Made by a program: the position numbers and the translations under genes. Shown piece after piece: positions 35,144 to 46,196 of a stretch of 64,000 bases of DNA (its first letter is position 1; each line of letters begins with the position of its first letter). The stretch spans positions 47,647,979 to 47,711,978 of the forward strand of contig OX393557.1 in the NCBI GenBank assembly GCA_947650365.1, written 5' to 3'. The DNA is from Chamaelirium japonicum (Eukaryota > Streptophyta > Magnoliopsida > Liliales > Melanthiaceae). The notes under the pieces were generated by a model, which saw only the letters and a program-made list of their open reading frames with translations, made no database searches and had not been told where the DNA came from.

Positions 35144-35868
35144 TGTGGGTGCAAAATCTGGCTAATGCCCGATAGTGGGACCCATAACCCCGCCTAGGGT
35201 CCACAGAGATGACAGTAAGACCCGCAGCCCTGCTTGTGGCCCACAAAGATGATAGTGGGACCTGCAGTCCTACTTGAGGTCCACGGAGACAACTGTGGGA
35301 CCTACACCCCTGTCTTGGGATTATGGAGATGATGATGGGACCCGCCAACCCTACTTGAGGCCCATACATACTATTCGAGGTTTGGTAAATCCCCTCGAAT
35401 ATTTACTAAAACCCTCGATATTCCCAAACCTCTATAAATAGCATACCCGATAAATATTTTAGTATGGAAAAATCAAGACCGAGATTCATTATTCCAAATT
35501 CCTCTTTCTGTTTTTCAGAGCTCCTCGAGCCTTCCGGTGATCAGACTCCAGTCAAGCTTCCTCCACCCTCTATCTACTTGTATAAGCACTCCTCGACCTA
35601 TCGAGAGTAACTCTACTTCTTCAGAGATAGTAGATTTGAAGGTTGCGTCTTACCGCACGGAGAAGTAGGCTTCGGCCGAACTTTGTCACCACATCCATTG
35701 TATACTCCTCTTCTCTTTCTCTCTCCCTCTCTTTCTCTCTACTCTAAGTGTCTGGGTACAACTAAGTACGCGACAGTTCAACATCCCACATCAGCCACAT
35801 CTAGAAGGTCAATACCTTCCATCGATTGTTGGAGGGGGATCGTACAATGACCGTAATCTCTCCCCACA
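35144..35868 (+). repeat. Element A 3' LTR
   Basis: It shares the start, the minisatellite zone (35180-35370), the TATA motif CTATAAATAGCA near 35434, the U5 motif near 35660 and the TCCCCACA end with the 5' LTR. It differs from it at many positions. Confidence 0.82.
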
Positions 35869-36240
35869 GCCATTGCCGTCGGCAAGTAGCGGATATGAGA
35901 AGGAACGGGGAAGGAGGGGTTCAGTTAGGTTTAGGATTCCTAGATCTAGGATTCATCCCATGACCTATATATAGATCTTGGGTTTAGGCTTAGGTTTAGG
36001 TTCGATTTGGTGTCAGCGAGCAGCTCCAGTGTTGGTAAATGGTGGAGGCGAGATGCTCTAGCGGGAGGTTCGGTTGGGTTCGGTCAGATTTAGAGAAAGG
36101 TCTGGCATTCAAAATGAAAATTTTAAAAGCTGTGGTGTTCATTTTCATCCACATCATTTATTTGTCATGTGGCTTTAACTGATTTCTTGTCGTGGACTAC
36201 TCACCAACTCTCCCCTTTATTTTGAAATGTAAGATGGTTA
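35869..36240. repeat. right half of the dispersed repeat split by element A
   Basis: GGAACGGGGAAGGAGGGGTT, CTAGATCTAGGATT and the TTTAGG-rich stretch match 50975-51070 in order, with drift. Confidence 0.6.
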
Positions 36241-36809
36241 TAATAAATTCAAAACAATTTTCAGGAGTGTATGCCCACTATACAATCTTCAAAAAAAAAC
36301 AAATCACAACCACCCAAAAAGACCCTTCACCCCCTTAAAAAAGAAGAGTTATTCTTACATTTGACTTTGTCTATCTAGTCACGCAAAAAAATGATTCTTT
36401 CTCCTTGGCGATATTCCGCACTGCTCCTGCGAATAGTCCTCTCAAAAGAGAGAAGATGTCATGTAAAATTTGCCAGTTATTGTTGCCTCTCTCCCTAAAA
36501 GCGCGAGTTTTCTATAAAAAAAAAAAACCTAAATATGACTGAAATGTCTCTCTATTGCTCTGCTCGAAACCTAAATACAAGAAAAATAAGATTAAATTAA
36601 TGATCTCACAAACCTCTTTCATCTCATCTCAGTCAATCAAAGGTAAATTAGGGTTTGTGGTTTCGTAATTGGACTTTCCTCTTTTTTTTATACTTTATGC
36701 TGCATTTGGATATGTTCGACTACATGCTGCATTTGGATTTGTTTGCCTATATATGAAATCAATTTTATGCAAAAAAAAAAAAAAAAGAAACTATAAAAAT
36801 GAGCAATTG
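36241..36809. other. AT-rich DNA, no gene seen
   Basis: Poly-A tracts lie near 36292-36299, 36519-36529 and 36770-36785. The short frames here have no recognisable content. Confidence 0.5.
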
Positions 36810-37570
36810 ATAATTGATGCTCTTTTAACTTCTACTAGTTCATGTTGTAGTTTGTGGTGATTTTGAGCAACAATTAGAAATATACTCTCTTTCATATCCT
36901 ATCATTTCTCTTTTTGATTGTTACTCTTAAAAATTATAAGATGAACAATTTGAATCAGCCATCTTTTAAACCCTAATTATTACTCTTTTAGTTGTAGATG
37001 ATTTAGAGCAACAACTGTCAATCAACTCACATTCAAACCCTATTATTTTGATTTTTTTCTAATATTTCTCTTTAAAAATTTAGAGCAACAATTAAGAATC
37101 TGCTCTCTTCCAAATCCTATCATTTATAGTTTCACTTTAAAATTATAAAAATTCTCTTCCAAACCCTAGTTGTTTATATTTCAATTTGTAGATGATTTAG
37201 ACCAACAATTATCAATTAACTCTCTTTAAAGCCGTATCTTTTATATTTTTTTTAATTGTTAATCTTTAAAACTGCAAAGAAACAAGAATCTGATCTCTTA
37301 TAAACCATAATATTGTCCTTTTTTAATTGTTTCTCTTTAAAATTACAAGAGAAAAAATTGTGAAAGAGCTCTCTTTCAATGATTTTTCTTGCAGTTTGAG
37401 AATGATTTATAGTAACAACTGTAAATAGTCTCTCTTTGAAACTCTATTCTTTTCCCTTTTTGAATATTAAAAATATAGGAGGAATAGTTATGAATCAGTT
37501 CTCTTTTAAAACTTAATGGTTCCTCTTGTAGTTTTAATGAGAAACAATTGAAAAAAGGAAAAGTATACAA
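36810..37570. repeat. degenerate AT-rich tandem repeat
   Basis: Six or more decayed units carry an AGAGCAACAATT core, CTCTCTTTCAAACC and a TCTCTTTAAAAATT stretch, spaced roughly 90-130 bp. No coding potential. Confidence 0.6.
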
Positions 37571-37589
37571 TAGAAACAAATCAACCAAA

Positions 37590-37925
37590 GAGCATTGGAA
37601 TTTGATGTTGGTGACTTTGTATTCGAAAGAACTTACTAAAAGCCCAAAGTATACAAAAAACAGTTACGCAGATAACAAGAGGAGACCATGCAGATAACAG
37701 GAGGAGACCATTTGAATTTAATGTCGGTGATTTTGTATTCCTTAAAGTTTCTCCTCGAAAAGGGCTACAAAGATTTGACAAAAAGGAAAAATGAGCTCCT
37801 TGCTACATTGCACAATATGAAATACTCAGCAAAGTCGAGACAATTGCTTGTCTTCTGAATCTACCGTAGAGTTTGACTAATGTACATAATGTATTCCACA
37901 TCTTAATGCTTTGAAGGTACAAACC
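37590..37925 (+). pseudogene. Ty3/gypsy integrase C-terminal remnant from another element
   Basis: The frame near 37695-37925 reads RRRPFEFNVGDFVFLKVSPR, then LQRFDKKEK, a stop, then YEILSKVETIACLLNLP and VHNVFHIL. This is the integrase end of chromovirus-type elements. The sequence GAGCATTGGAATTTGATGTT just before it repeats part of the same motif. It stops at the edge of the D LTR. Confidence 0.75.
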
Positions 37926-37930
37926 CAATA

Positions 37931-38461
37931 TGTGGGATGATCCTCGTGCTGTCCAAAGACTCCACCCAACAATCAATCGAGCTGACCTTGACTTGATGGC
38001 TTAAACTTAGGTCTAGAGAGGAGAGTAGAGTAGAGGGAAGTAGACACGAATCTGATATCGGAGTTCAGTTGAAGCCTACATCTCTGTGCGGTAAAACGCA
38101 GCCTGAATTCACTATCTCTAAAATGAAGTGACCTCGACAGACCGAGATTCACTTGTCTGTCTTTGGAGGGTGTTGTAGAGAGGGAAGGCTGAGCTCTGGA
38201 ATTCAAAAGGTTCAATCTGAGAATCAAATGATCGATCTGGAACATTCGTCTGGTCTGCTATTTATAGAGTTTTGGAAATATCGGGTCCCGGGGTAGTTTC
38301 TGTAGCCGTCTCAGACGTACTCCAAGTGGAGGCTGGTGGGTCCCACTATCGCCTCTGCAAACCCCTAGGCAGGGCTAGCGGGTTCCACTGTTGCCTCCAT
38401 GGACCCCCAGGCAGGGCTAGTGGGTTCCACCTTAGGGCGTTGGGCAAATTTTGCACCCACA
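37931..38461 (-). repeat. Element D 3' LTR (minus strand)
   Basis: Read on the minus strand it starts TGTGGGTGCAAAATTTGCC at 38461, has about three minisatellite units with GCCCTGCCTGG, the TATA motif TATAAATAGCAG near 38260, the U5 motif GAGATGTAGGCTTCA near 38075 and an end near TCCCACA. It is shorter than the A and B LTRs. Confidence 0.7.
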
Positions 38462-38478
38462 GTTACCCCCTCCGAGTT
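38462..38478 (-). other. Element D polypurine tract
   Basis: The minus-strand CTCGGAGGGGGTAAC abuts the LTR, the same form as in B. Confidence 0.7.
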
Positions 38479-38559
38479 AGTTAGATGTTAATCTGACTGA
38501 CTTGGACTCTTGGTGCAAAAAAGAACTGAGTTGCCATTCGTTTCGATTGTTGGTGTCCA

Positions 38560-40230
38560 AAGGGACAAATTATCTCGTTGGCCGACTCCCTACCAAGAGT
38601 CAGCACTATAGACTACCGATCGGACAATAGGACCCGATCGGGTACAAGTGACAATCGGATGCAATGTTCCACCTGATCCTGGGTAAATCATCGGTGTTAA
38701 TTAGAATGAGTATGTGATCGGTCGCAGGTGACCGATTGGGTGGATGTGACCGATCGATTGACAGCAACCAATCGGTTGCTATCAATCGGTCAGGATTTAG
38801 GTAATCATACGAAATGATTGGTTTTTCGCTCGATCCTTCAGTTTTTTGATCGATCGCCTGCCAATTGATCGGTCAAAGGGTATATGGGAATGGCTCCTAT
38901 CAATTGATCGGGTCTTGGAGACCGATCGGGTCCTGGTGACCGATCGGGTCTTGTCGACCGATTGGGTGCCGTCAACCAGTAATGATTTTGGTGATCGAGC
39001 CAAAGCATGGATTTTTTACCCAATCTTTCGATTTTTCATCCGATCACAGTCGATCAGTTGAGGGGTCTGGTATCAGCTTTTGATGACCGATCGAGATATG
39101 TCGACCGATCGAGTGCTGTTGACCGATCGTGTGTTCTTAACCGGTCAGGATTTTGGTGATCGGTGAAAGCATGGATTTTTTGCCTGATTCTACAATTTTT
39201 TATCTGATCGCCTGCCAGTTGATCAATTGAAGAGTCTAGGATCTGCTCTTGGTGACCGATCGGGTGCTGTCGACCTATCAGGTGTTCTCAATCGGTCAGT
39301 ATTTTAGTGATCAGGCTAAAACATGGGTTTTTTCGCCCGATCCTTCATTTTTTTATTAGATCGCCTGCCAGTTCGATTGGTTAAAGGGTACATTGGATTA
39401 GTTTCTGGCGACCGATCGGGTCCTGTCGATCGATCGGGTGCTCTCAACAATCAAGATTTTGGTGATCGGGTGAAAGCATGGGTTTTTTGCCCGATCCTTC
39501 GATTTTTCATCTGATTGCTTGCCAGTCGATCAGTTAAAGGGTCTAGGATCGGCTCCTGATGACCGATTGGATGCTTTCGAATGATCGATTGTTCTTAATC
39601 AGTCAAGATTTGAGTGATCGGGCGAAAACATGGATTTTTCATCCGATCCTTCGATTTTTCCACCGGTCGTTTTCTAGTCGATCGATTGAAAGGTAGAAGG
39701 GATGGGCTTCTAGCGACCGATCGAGTTTAGATAATCGATCGAGTGCTGTCGACTGATCGGGTGTTTTCAACCGGTCAGGATTTGAGTGATCGGGCAAAAA
39801 CATAGGTTTATCACCCGATCCTTTGGTTTTTAGTCCGATCGCCTACCAGTCGATCAGTTGAAGGGTAGATCGGATTATGGCGACTGATCGGGTCCTGTCA
39901 ACCGATCGGGTGCTCTCAACTGGCCAGGATTTAAATGATCGAAAACATGGGTTTTGCCCGATCGCCTGCCAGTCGATCGGTTGAAGAGTAGATGAGATCG
40001 ATCGATGGCGACCGATCGGATGCCGTCAACCGGTCAGGATTTTAGTGATCGGGCGAAAACATAGGTTTTCGCTCGATTCTTCGGTTTTTCGTCTGATCGT
40101 CTACTAGTCGATTGGTTGAAAGGTAGAAGGAATCGTCTCCTGGTGACCAATCGGGTCTTGTTAACTGATCGGTTCCTATCGATCGATCGCCTACCAGTCG
40201 ATCGTTCAAAAGGGATGAAACTTTGATAGT
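38560..40230. repeat. Element D palindromic tandem array (~150-200-bp units)
   Basis: About eight to ten decayed units carry GACCGATCGGGT motifs, a GGTTTTTTGCCCGATCCTTC stretch and CGCCTGCCAGTCGATC. The position relative to LTR and antisense gene is the same as the array of element B, and the CCGATCGG core is shared, but the unit sequence and length differ. Confidence 0.82.
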
Positions 40231-40516
40231 TGTAACGTAAGGCTGTGGTGGTGATGTGGCAATCCTCCTACCACGTGGCAGTAGTTATTATGGTTTGTTG
40301 CTCTTGGTTTTGCGATGTTCTTTAGCGGTTTGATGGTAAATCCCGCACTGCCATGTGGCGAATCCTCGGTACTCACACTCTGTTGCTTCATTTTTCAGGC
40401 TCCGTTTATATATGTCCGTTTAGGGGCTCATTTTTCTCCTACGCTTTCTTGCATCCTTTCTGCTCTACTATGAGGTGATTTTCCATCGATCGGTTTATGC
40501 TCTTTGCGAATTTGAG

Positions 40517-40700
40517 ATGGCTTTCAAGAGTCAGTCTGGTTCAAGGAATGTAGTGCCCTTGAAGATGAAGCCTTTTCAGAAAGCGACAGAGGCGAAGGGT
40601 AAGGGTGTGGCTGGCTCATCGGCTCCTAAGGGCACTAGCACCATCGGTCAGATTGCAGGGAAGGGCAAGGGGGGCCTGGGCAAGAGGCATCATGATTTTT
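40517..40700 (+). pseudogene. Element D antisense-gene remnant (5' end)
   Basis: It starts MAFKSQSGSRNVVPLKMK and reaches GKGKGGLGKRHHD before the frame loses similarity. The Ser-rich start, Lys/Gly-rich middle and LGKRH motif parallel the first 50 residues of B's antisense protein. It is on the plus strand while D reads minus, so it is again antisense. The rest of D is missing. Confidence 0.6.
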
Positions 40701-41266
40701 TTTTTCTTTTAGTTTCATGTACTCTAGATTTTTTATTCATCTAGGAGTGTGGTGGGAAATGCAAACTGGGTCGTGAATTATATGCAAACATATGATGAGG
40801 GTATTTTATGCACTTGGTGTTTTTAAGAATCATCATGGGTATATTAGCTGTCGAGTTGTGTCCCAGTTATGGATTTGTAAACATTGTTGTCAAGGCATAT
40901 TAGCTGAAATGTCCGAGTCTATTAGAGACTATCCAATAGATAATTACTTGCTGAATTCTTTTCTTTTTGCTGATTTGTTTTTGGAAGACAAGCAAAATCA
41001 GATTTTGTGGGATTGTAACTTGATTTTAAAAGACTAAAATCAGTTTTGATTCTAAAAGGAATATATAGAAGTTGATTTTTCCTTTTGATTGTAAAATCAA
41101 TTTTGTGGGATTATAATTTGATTGTAAAATCAGATTTTGGTGAGCCTGCGGACCTACTGCCTGTGTGACTACATCGCCCACACGTAAGGAAACTTCTCAA
41201 CCATTTTTCAAGTTCAATTTGTGAATTATAAAAATTATATTTCACACAAATGATTATTTTCAACAG

Positions 41267-42683
41267 GTACTGCATCAAGGATGATGACTCATCTCTTTCG
41301 AAGGGTTGGCTTTGTCCGATTGACAAGGTAATAGTCGATGCTTTAGCACGCGATGTCGCTTGGACATACTACGTTGGTTTAGCAACAAGGAGACATTTCA
41401 AATTTCTCCTAATATATTTAACTAAATCGTCTCACACAATATTCAGCTCTATAATGCCATATGGATAGTTGTTTTAAAGGATACGTTCCATTTGTTTGGG
41501 TTGTGTATGCAATCATATTCTTTTGTTTGTGCTGTCAGATTTAAGAAATTTCTGCTATGGGAAGCCAGCATAAATTATTAATTATGTCATGGTGCACACT
41601 TAACAATCACAATAATGCACCAACCACATTTCTATAAAAGTGGGTATTTGGATTATCATTATGCTCTATAAGGATGGCATGGTGGAGCATTGATTGCAAA
41701 CTTTTTATTTGAGTTGAACTTTTCAATAGCATCCACATATTGGTATAAAACAGTCCACATATTGATTATTCTCTTTTATTATCTAAATTGGTTTTGGTGA
41801 TGAATGTGAAAATCCCAATTGCTGACAGTATACATGGTGCTTTCTTATGAAATTTGAGGTTCTATGATTAGGGTTTTGATGATGTATGTGATTTTCTATG
41901 TGATTTGTGTTATGTGGTTTTAAATTTTTGATTTTTTTAGTTATATTTATTTTCAATCAATCGTAGTAATACTAACAATCCAAGTCACTCAAGGCACTCT
42001 TGGATGTGAACTGTTTAGTGGAAAAGGAGAGAAGTCAGAAGGAGCTAGAAACCTACCAGTCCATATGCAGAGGGCAAAGGTTGTATACATTGCATAGCAC
42101 AGGTTGTATTGTTTGAAGTTATTGTTTCTGTCCAGCTGGATAGTCCAATGAGTGAGCACAAAATGGGAATTGTTTGCCAAAATGCTGTTGAAGTTGGGTG
42201 CCCAAAGACTAGAATTGATCGTGACTACGCTGCACGAGTTCTAATACACCTGGAGCTAACACTTCAAGCTACTTGTACTTTGATGGTTCCTTCTTTATGA
42301 AAGATGCTCAGCCAAACGAGACTTTTGGAAGTAAAGTCTCAACTATTGCAGAAAGGAATATGAAGGCTGAGTTGAGTGCTTTTATCAACAACTTGGTTTC
42401 AAAAATAAAAGTAAGATGGCTATCCGGGCGTAATAGCTTCGGTGAATTGAATGTCAAGGAGGCTATTCAAGCATCTCTTCAAGCATCAGTTATGGAGATA
42501 TTACTGCCAGACCTTTTAACCTTTGGCTTCAGGCTGACAAAGAAAGGAATTGCAATAGCGCATACTGATTCTCCAGAAGAATCCGTTATGCAAACCAACA
42601 TATCAGATAGTACTCCTGGTCATGGGAGATATAAAAGGTCCAAGGGTTCTATCTTAGCTAAATTGGTCGTCGTAGCTTGCTAA
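41267..42683 (+). pseudogene. exon-like fragments of an unrecognised gene
   Basis: A 61-nt segment at 41267-41327 is framed by TTTCAACAG and AAG|GTAATA, like an exon (CIKDDDSSLSKGWLCPIDK). A second candidate lies at about 41985-42080 (SLKALLDVNCLVEKER). Open stretches at 42109-42300 and 42273-42683 overlap in different frames and include LYFDGSFFMKDAQ, NSFGELNVKEAIQ and LPDLLTFGFRLTKKG, with amino-acid composition like a real soluble protein. I do not recognise the family. Frame changes and lack of a full gene suggest a decayed or captured fragment; spliced expression is possible. Confidence 0.35.
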
Positions 42684-42729
42684 CACACGCATTTCGGTTT
42701 GATCATAAAAGATAGGGGGAACGGTAGGA

Positions 42730-42900
42730 CTGGCAATGGGTCGGGGCGGGTCGCGTGGTGTCCGGTTTCGTGTCCAAAACCAAACCCCTAAACCCGGACC
42801 CGAACTGTTTAACTAATCGTGTCTAGAACCTAAACCCGTACGCAACCCGTTTAAAAATGGGTAGACCCGCTAAAACCCAGTAAGATCCGTTTAAATATTT
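42730..42900. mobile_element. second copy of the GACCCG-rich hAT-like repeat (partial)
   Basis: It begins with a hAT-style end TAGGACTGGCAATGGGTCG. It shares GTGTCCAAAACC, CCCGGACCCGA and GTTTAACTAATCGTGTCTAG in order with 2055-2107. The other end is not visible. Confidence 0.6.
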
Positions 42901-43099
42901 ATTTTTTTATTTTTTTTTAATTTTATCTTTTGTTGCAACTCATCATCATGGGTGTCCTGATCACAGGCGTCTTTTGAACCTATCGCACACTATAATCGGA
43001 TGCTGGGTAGATCATTGGAGGGCCAATCACATCAGTTTTTTTACCTGCCAGTTCAGATTGTGTGCAATGCACGGGTCGGATATGGGTGCAACGGACAGC

Positions 43100-43475
43100 T
43101 GTGACTTAGGGTACAGATAAATGGTGTAGAAGATTTGGATTCGGAGGTTGGGGGGGCGGTGGTTGCCCGCTTCGTGCCAATCGAGGGGTGTCTTGCCACC
43201 AAAGACGGCCCGACAGGTGTATTACCGCCGAAGGCGGCCCACTGCAGTGTCGACGACCAAGTGTGTTGTCATCGCACTGAAGCTCCCGCTTTGTGCCAAT
43301 CGGCACGGGCATGCCAAAAGCGGTTAAGTGTGTTGTCATTGCATATGACGGTGGGGGGTGGGGGTGGGGGTGGTGATGCCCGGGGGGTGTTTCGGTGGCC
43401 CGCTGCATTGCTGACAGGTGTGTTGCCGTCGAAGGCAGCCCCGCTGTAGTGCCGATAGGCACATGCATGCACTAG
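43100..43475 (+). mobile_element. Helitron 3' end (5' end not located)
   Basis: It contains CGCCGAAGGCGGCCC-type motifs and ends GTGCCGATAGGCAC, ATGCATGCA, CTAG. That is a short hairpin followed by a CTRR terminus, as Helitrons have. It directly abuts the next Helitron. Confidence 0.6.
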
Positions 43476-44127
43476 TCTATATAACATGGCACGTCGGTTT
43501 TGTGCTGACTAGACAACGAAAGCTGACTAGACAAAAATGAACCAAATAGATCTAACCATTTGTTCAAAAACCAACGCATGATCTCTATTTCCCCGTCCAA
43601 CTATCTCCCCATGGTTTCAAATACCGACCCATTTAAACTAAATAGGACAAACTAATTGGATAAAAATGAACCGAATAGATCTAACCATTCGTTCAAAAAT
43701 TAACGCACGATTTCTATTTCCTCGTCAACCAACTCCCTCCCCTTGGTTTCAAATCCCGACCCATTTAAACTGCACTAAACCCCTAAAATCCCTTCCCATT
43801 TAAATTGCACTAAACCTGATCATTCATCCTGTGATCAATTGTTCGCATCAATGCCTATAAACCCGCATGCTGAAATTTCGACCTCCCCAAACCATTTGAT
43901 CGATCTCGAGGAATCCGTTCGAATAGAGATAGCTGTGATTGATCAATTATAGGGGGAGTTGGTCGCACCGAAGGCGCCCGCTTCATGCCAATCAGCACAG
44001 GCGAGGATATGTGTGCCCCTATGAATGTTGGTATTGTTGTGGAAAGTGTTTTATTGCCGAAGGCGTTTAGGTGTGTTGTCGCCGAAGACGGCCCGCTGCA
44101 GTGCCGACAGGCATGGGCATGCACTAG
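43476..44127 (+). mobile_element. Helitron N1 (non-autonomous, 652 bp)
   Basis: The 5' end TCTATATAACATGGCACG matches that of N2. The 3' end is GTGCCGACAGGCAT (hairpin GTGCC/GGCAT), GGGCATGCA, CTAG, then host T. Inside, a segment containing AACCAAATAGATCTAACCAT is repeated at about 43540 and 43670. No Rep/helicase gene. Confidence 0.72.
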
Positions 44128-44136
44128 TTACCAACA

Positions 44137-44200
44137 CTATATATATATAGAGAGAGAGAGAGACACAGAGAGAGAGAGAGAGGGGGGGGGGAGAGAGAGG
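44137..44200. repeat. (TA)n(GA)n microsatellite
   Basis: TATATATATA is followed by GAGAGA runs and a short G tract just downstream of Helitron N1. Confidence 0.9.
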
Positions 44201-44209
44201 GAGAGCGAG

Positions 44210-45562
44210 ACCACCACTCTCGTCGCCGTCTGTCGGACCACCATCCACCGCAACCTGCCGCCAAACCACTGCCTGCCGGACCAATGCCACCCACCGACCG
44301 CCACTACTTGCCACTTGCCAGCCACAGTCCTTTGCTACCACCACCATCGATTGCTGCCACTTGTCGCCAGCCACCCTCTCTCTTCAACACTAATGGGCCG
44401 AAGGCTATACAAATTAAACTTATACTAATATAGGTGGACCCTAGCCTTAAGAATTAGTAGACCTAAGTACAACGTACTAATCAGAGGGCTTTCACTGTTC
44501 ATCGGACCTATTTGGGCCAAAGCCCACTAGGCGAATTATATTAAATGGACCAGAGCCGAAAGCCAAGATAAATAACCTCTTAATTGACAAGGCAACACAA
44601 ATCCGTTTCCTTATAGCAACCTAGAATCATGAATTGAATTTATTAGGACCTTTCGATTCCGTCTGTTGCCGGGAACTCATGGCACCAATGTGAACTTACT
44701 AACATCCATAAATAGAGAAACCAGATCCTAAAACATAAAATTATCATTTTGTCCATAATCGATAATTAAGCTATAACTTTTTTTTATTGGATTCGGAATT
44801 GAGTTCTGATTGAGGCCTCGAGATCGGGGCGTAGAGGTGAATAAAGTAACACCCTCAAACCCTAAAACCAGTGGCCCTCTGATAAAATAAACCTTTTACC
44901 CCTCATGGGATAAATAAGATGTGATTTTTCCATCCGGACTTCGAATTCGGTTCCATTCGAAGTCACTACCTGAGACTATAGATAAAAAAACAAAAGGGAA
45001 TCAAACAACATCTGCAACCAACCAGGTAGGAGATCTAAACCATGTTAATTCTTGTCAAGTTATGGTACTGAAATGATAGTAAAATATATAAAATAAAATA
45101 AGGTAGAGGAGATCTTGATCATTATGGGTATGGGGCTTTCCCTTGCTGTGGCCTAAAAGAAACCTAGATATAGGGTTAGCCTTGTCGGTGGGACAAAAAG
45201 AATCCTAGGTGTGGAGCTAGCATTGTCTTTGTGACCAAAAAAAATGTTACCCCATGTGTGGAACTAGCTTTGTTTTTAGACAAAAAAGCGACCGTGTGTT
45301 TGACTCCTACCCTGACTTGAGCCAAAAAGAAATGAAGTGATCAATAACTCTTTTATAAATGCTCATGAAACACATTTGTTATAGATTTTAGTTCATTAAA
45401 CTTATCATGAATAAACTAGGTTTTTGGTGAGTGTTAATTGAGACTCTCCCCCTATTGGTGTTATGCCTACCGTAGATACTAACTTTACAAGACCATGTGG
45501 AGAAGAAGTCGAGGAGACCACTGGGAAATGAACCATAAATGATGGATAATCCTCTCTACACT
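44210..45562. other. probable LTR-type retroelement DNA, no gene seen
   Basis: No coding sequence was supported. Together with 50621-50865 it seems to be one minus-strand LTR into which solo LTR E inserted. That LTR would start at 50865 with TGTAATGCCCCAATATT. Its far end was not identified. Confidence 0.35.
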
Positions 45563-46196
45563 TGTGGGTGCAAATTTTGGCAAGAAGCCTGCAAACAGCG
45601 GGACCCACCGGCCCTGCTTGGTGGGCCCCCGAAGACTACAGCGGGACCCACCGGCCCTGCCTGGTGGGCCCCCGAAGACTACAGCGGAACCCACCGGCCC
45701 TGCCTGGTGGGCCCCCGGCAAACAGCGGGACCCACCGGCCCTGCCTGGTGGGCCCCCGAAGACTACAGCGGAACCCACCGGCCCTGTCTGGTGGGCCCCC
45801 GAAGACTACAGCAGGACCCACCGGCCCTGCCTGGTGGGCCCCCGAAGACTACAGCGGGACCCGCCCTGCCTGATGGACCCACAAAGACTATCGTGGGACC
45901 CACCGGCCCTGCCTGGTGGGCCCAAAAGCCTGGGAATCCCCCAGGAGATGATAGTGGGACCCACCAGCTTTACCTGGAGGATCCCCAGATACAACAGCAG
46001 AAACCGCCATTTGCCACTAGAGAATTCTATAAATAGCAGCCCTTCAAATGTAGAGAGGATCCGATTTCCACTTCTGAGATCTGATTTTAAGAAACCAGAG
46101 CTCTGGATTTCAGTTTCCATCTTTTCACTTCCTCTCTTCGATCTTCTTCTTGTCTTTGAAGAGATCAAAGGGGTTTCAATGATACTCGGCCTGTCG

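Larger units (their letters stand above)
10659..35868 (+). mobile_element. Element A: old non-autonomous Ty3/gypsy-like LTR retrotransposon hosting elements B and C
   Basis: The 5' LTR (10659-11378) and 3' LTR (35144-35868) face the same way, both start TGTGGGTGCA, and are about 720-725 bp but visibly diverged. The internal DNA, without the nested insertion, is 11379-13468 plus 33258-35143, about 4 kb. It holds a broken gag and tandem arrays but no pol, so the element depended on proteins supplied in trans. A clear target duplication was not found, as expected for an old copy. Confidence 0.8.

Noticed and set aside
13469..35868. Pairing A's 5' LTR with B's LTRs as one element
   Set aside because: A and B LTRs differ in length and sequence, and the CACCA duplication brackets B alone.
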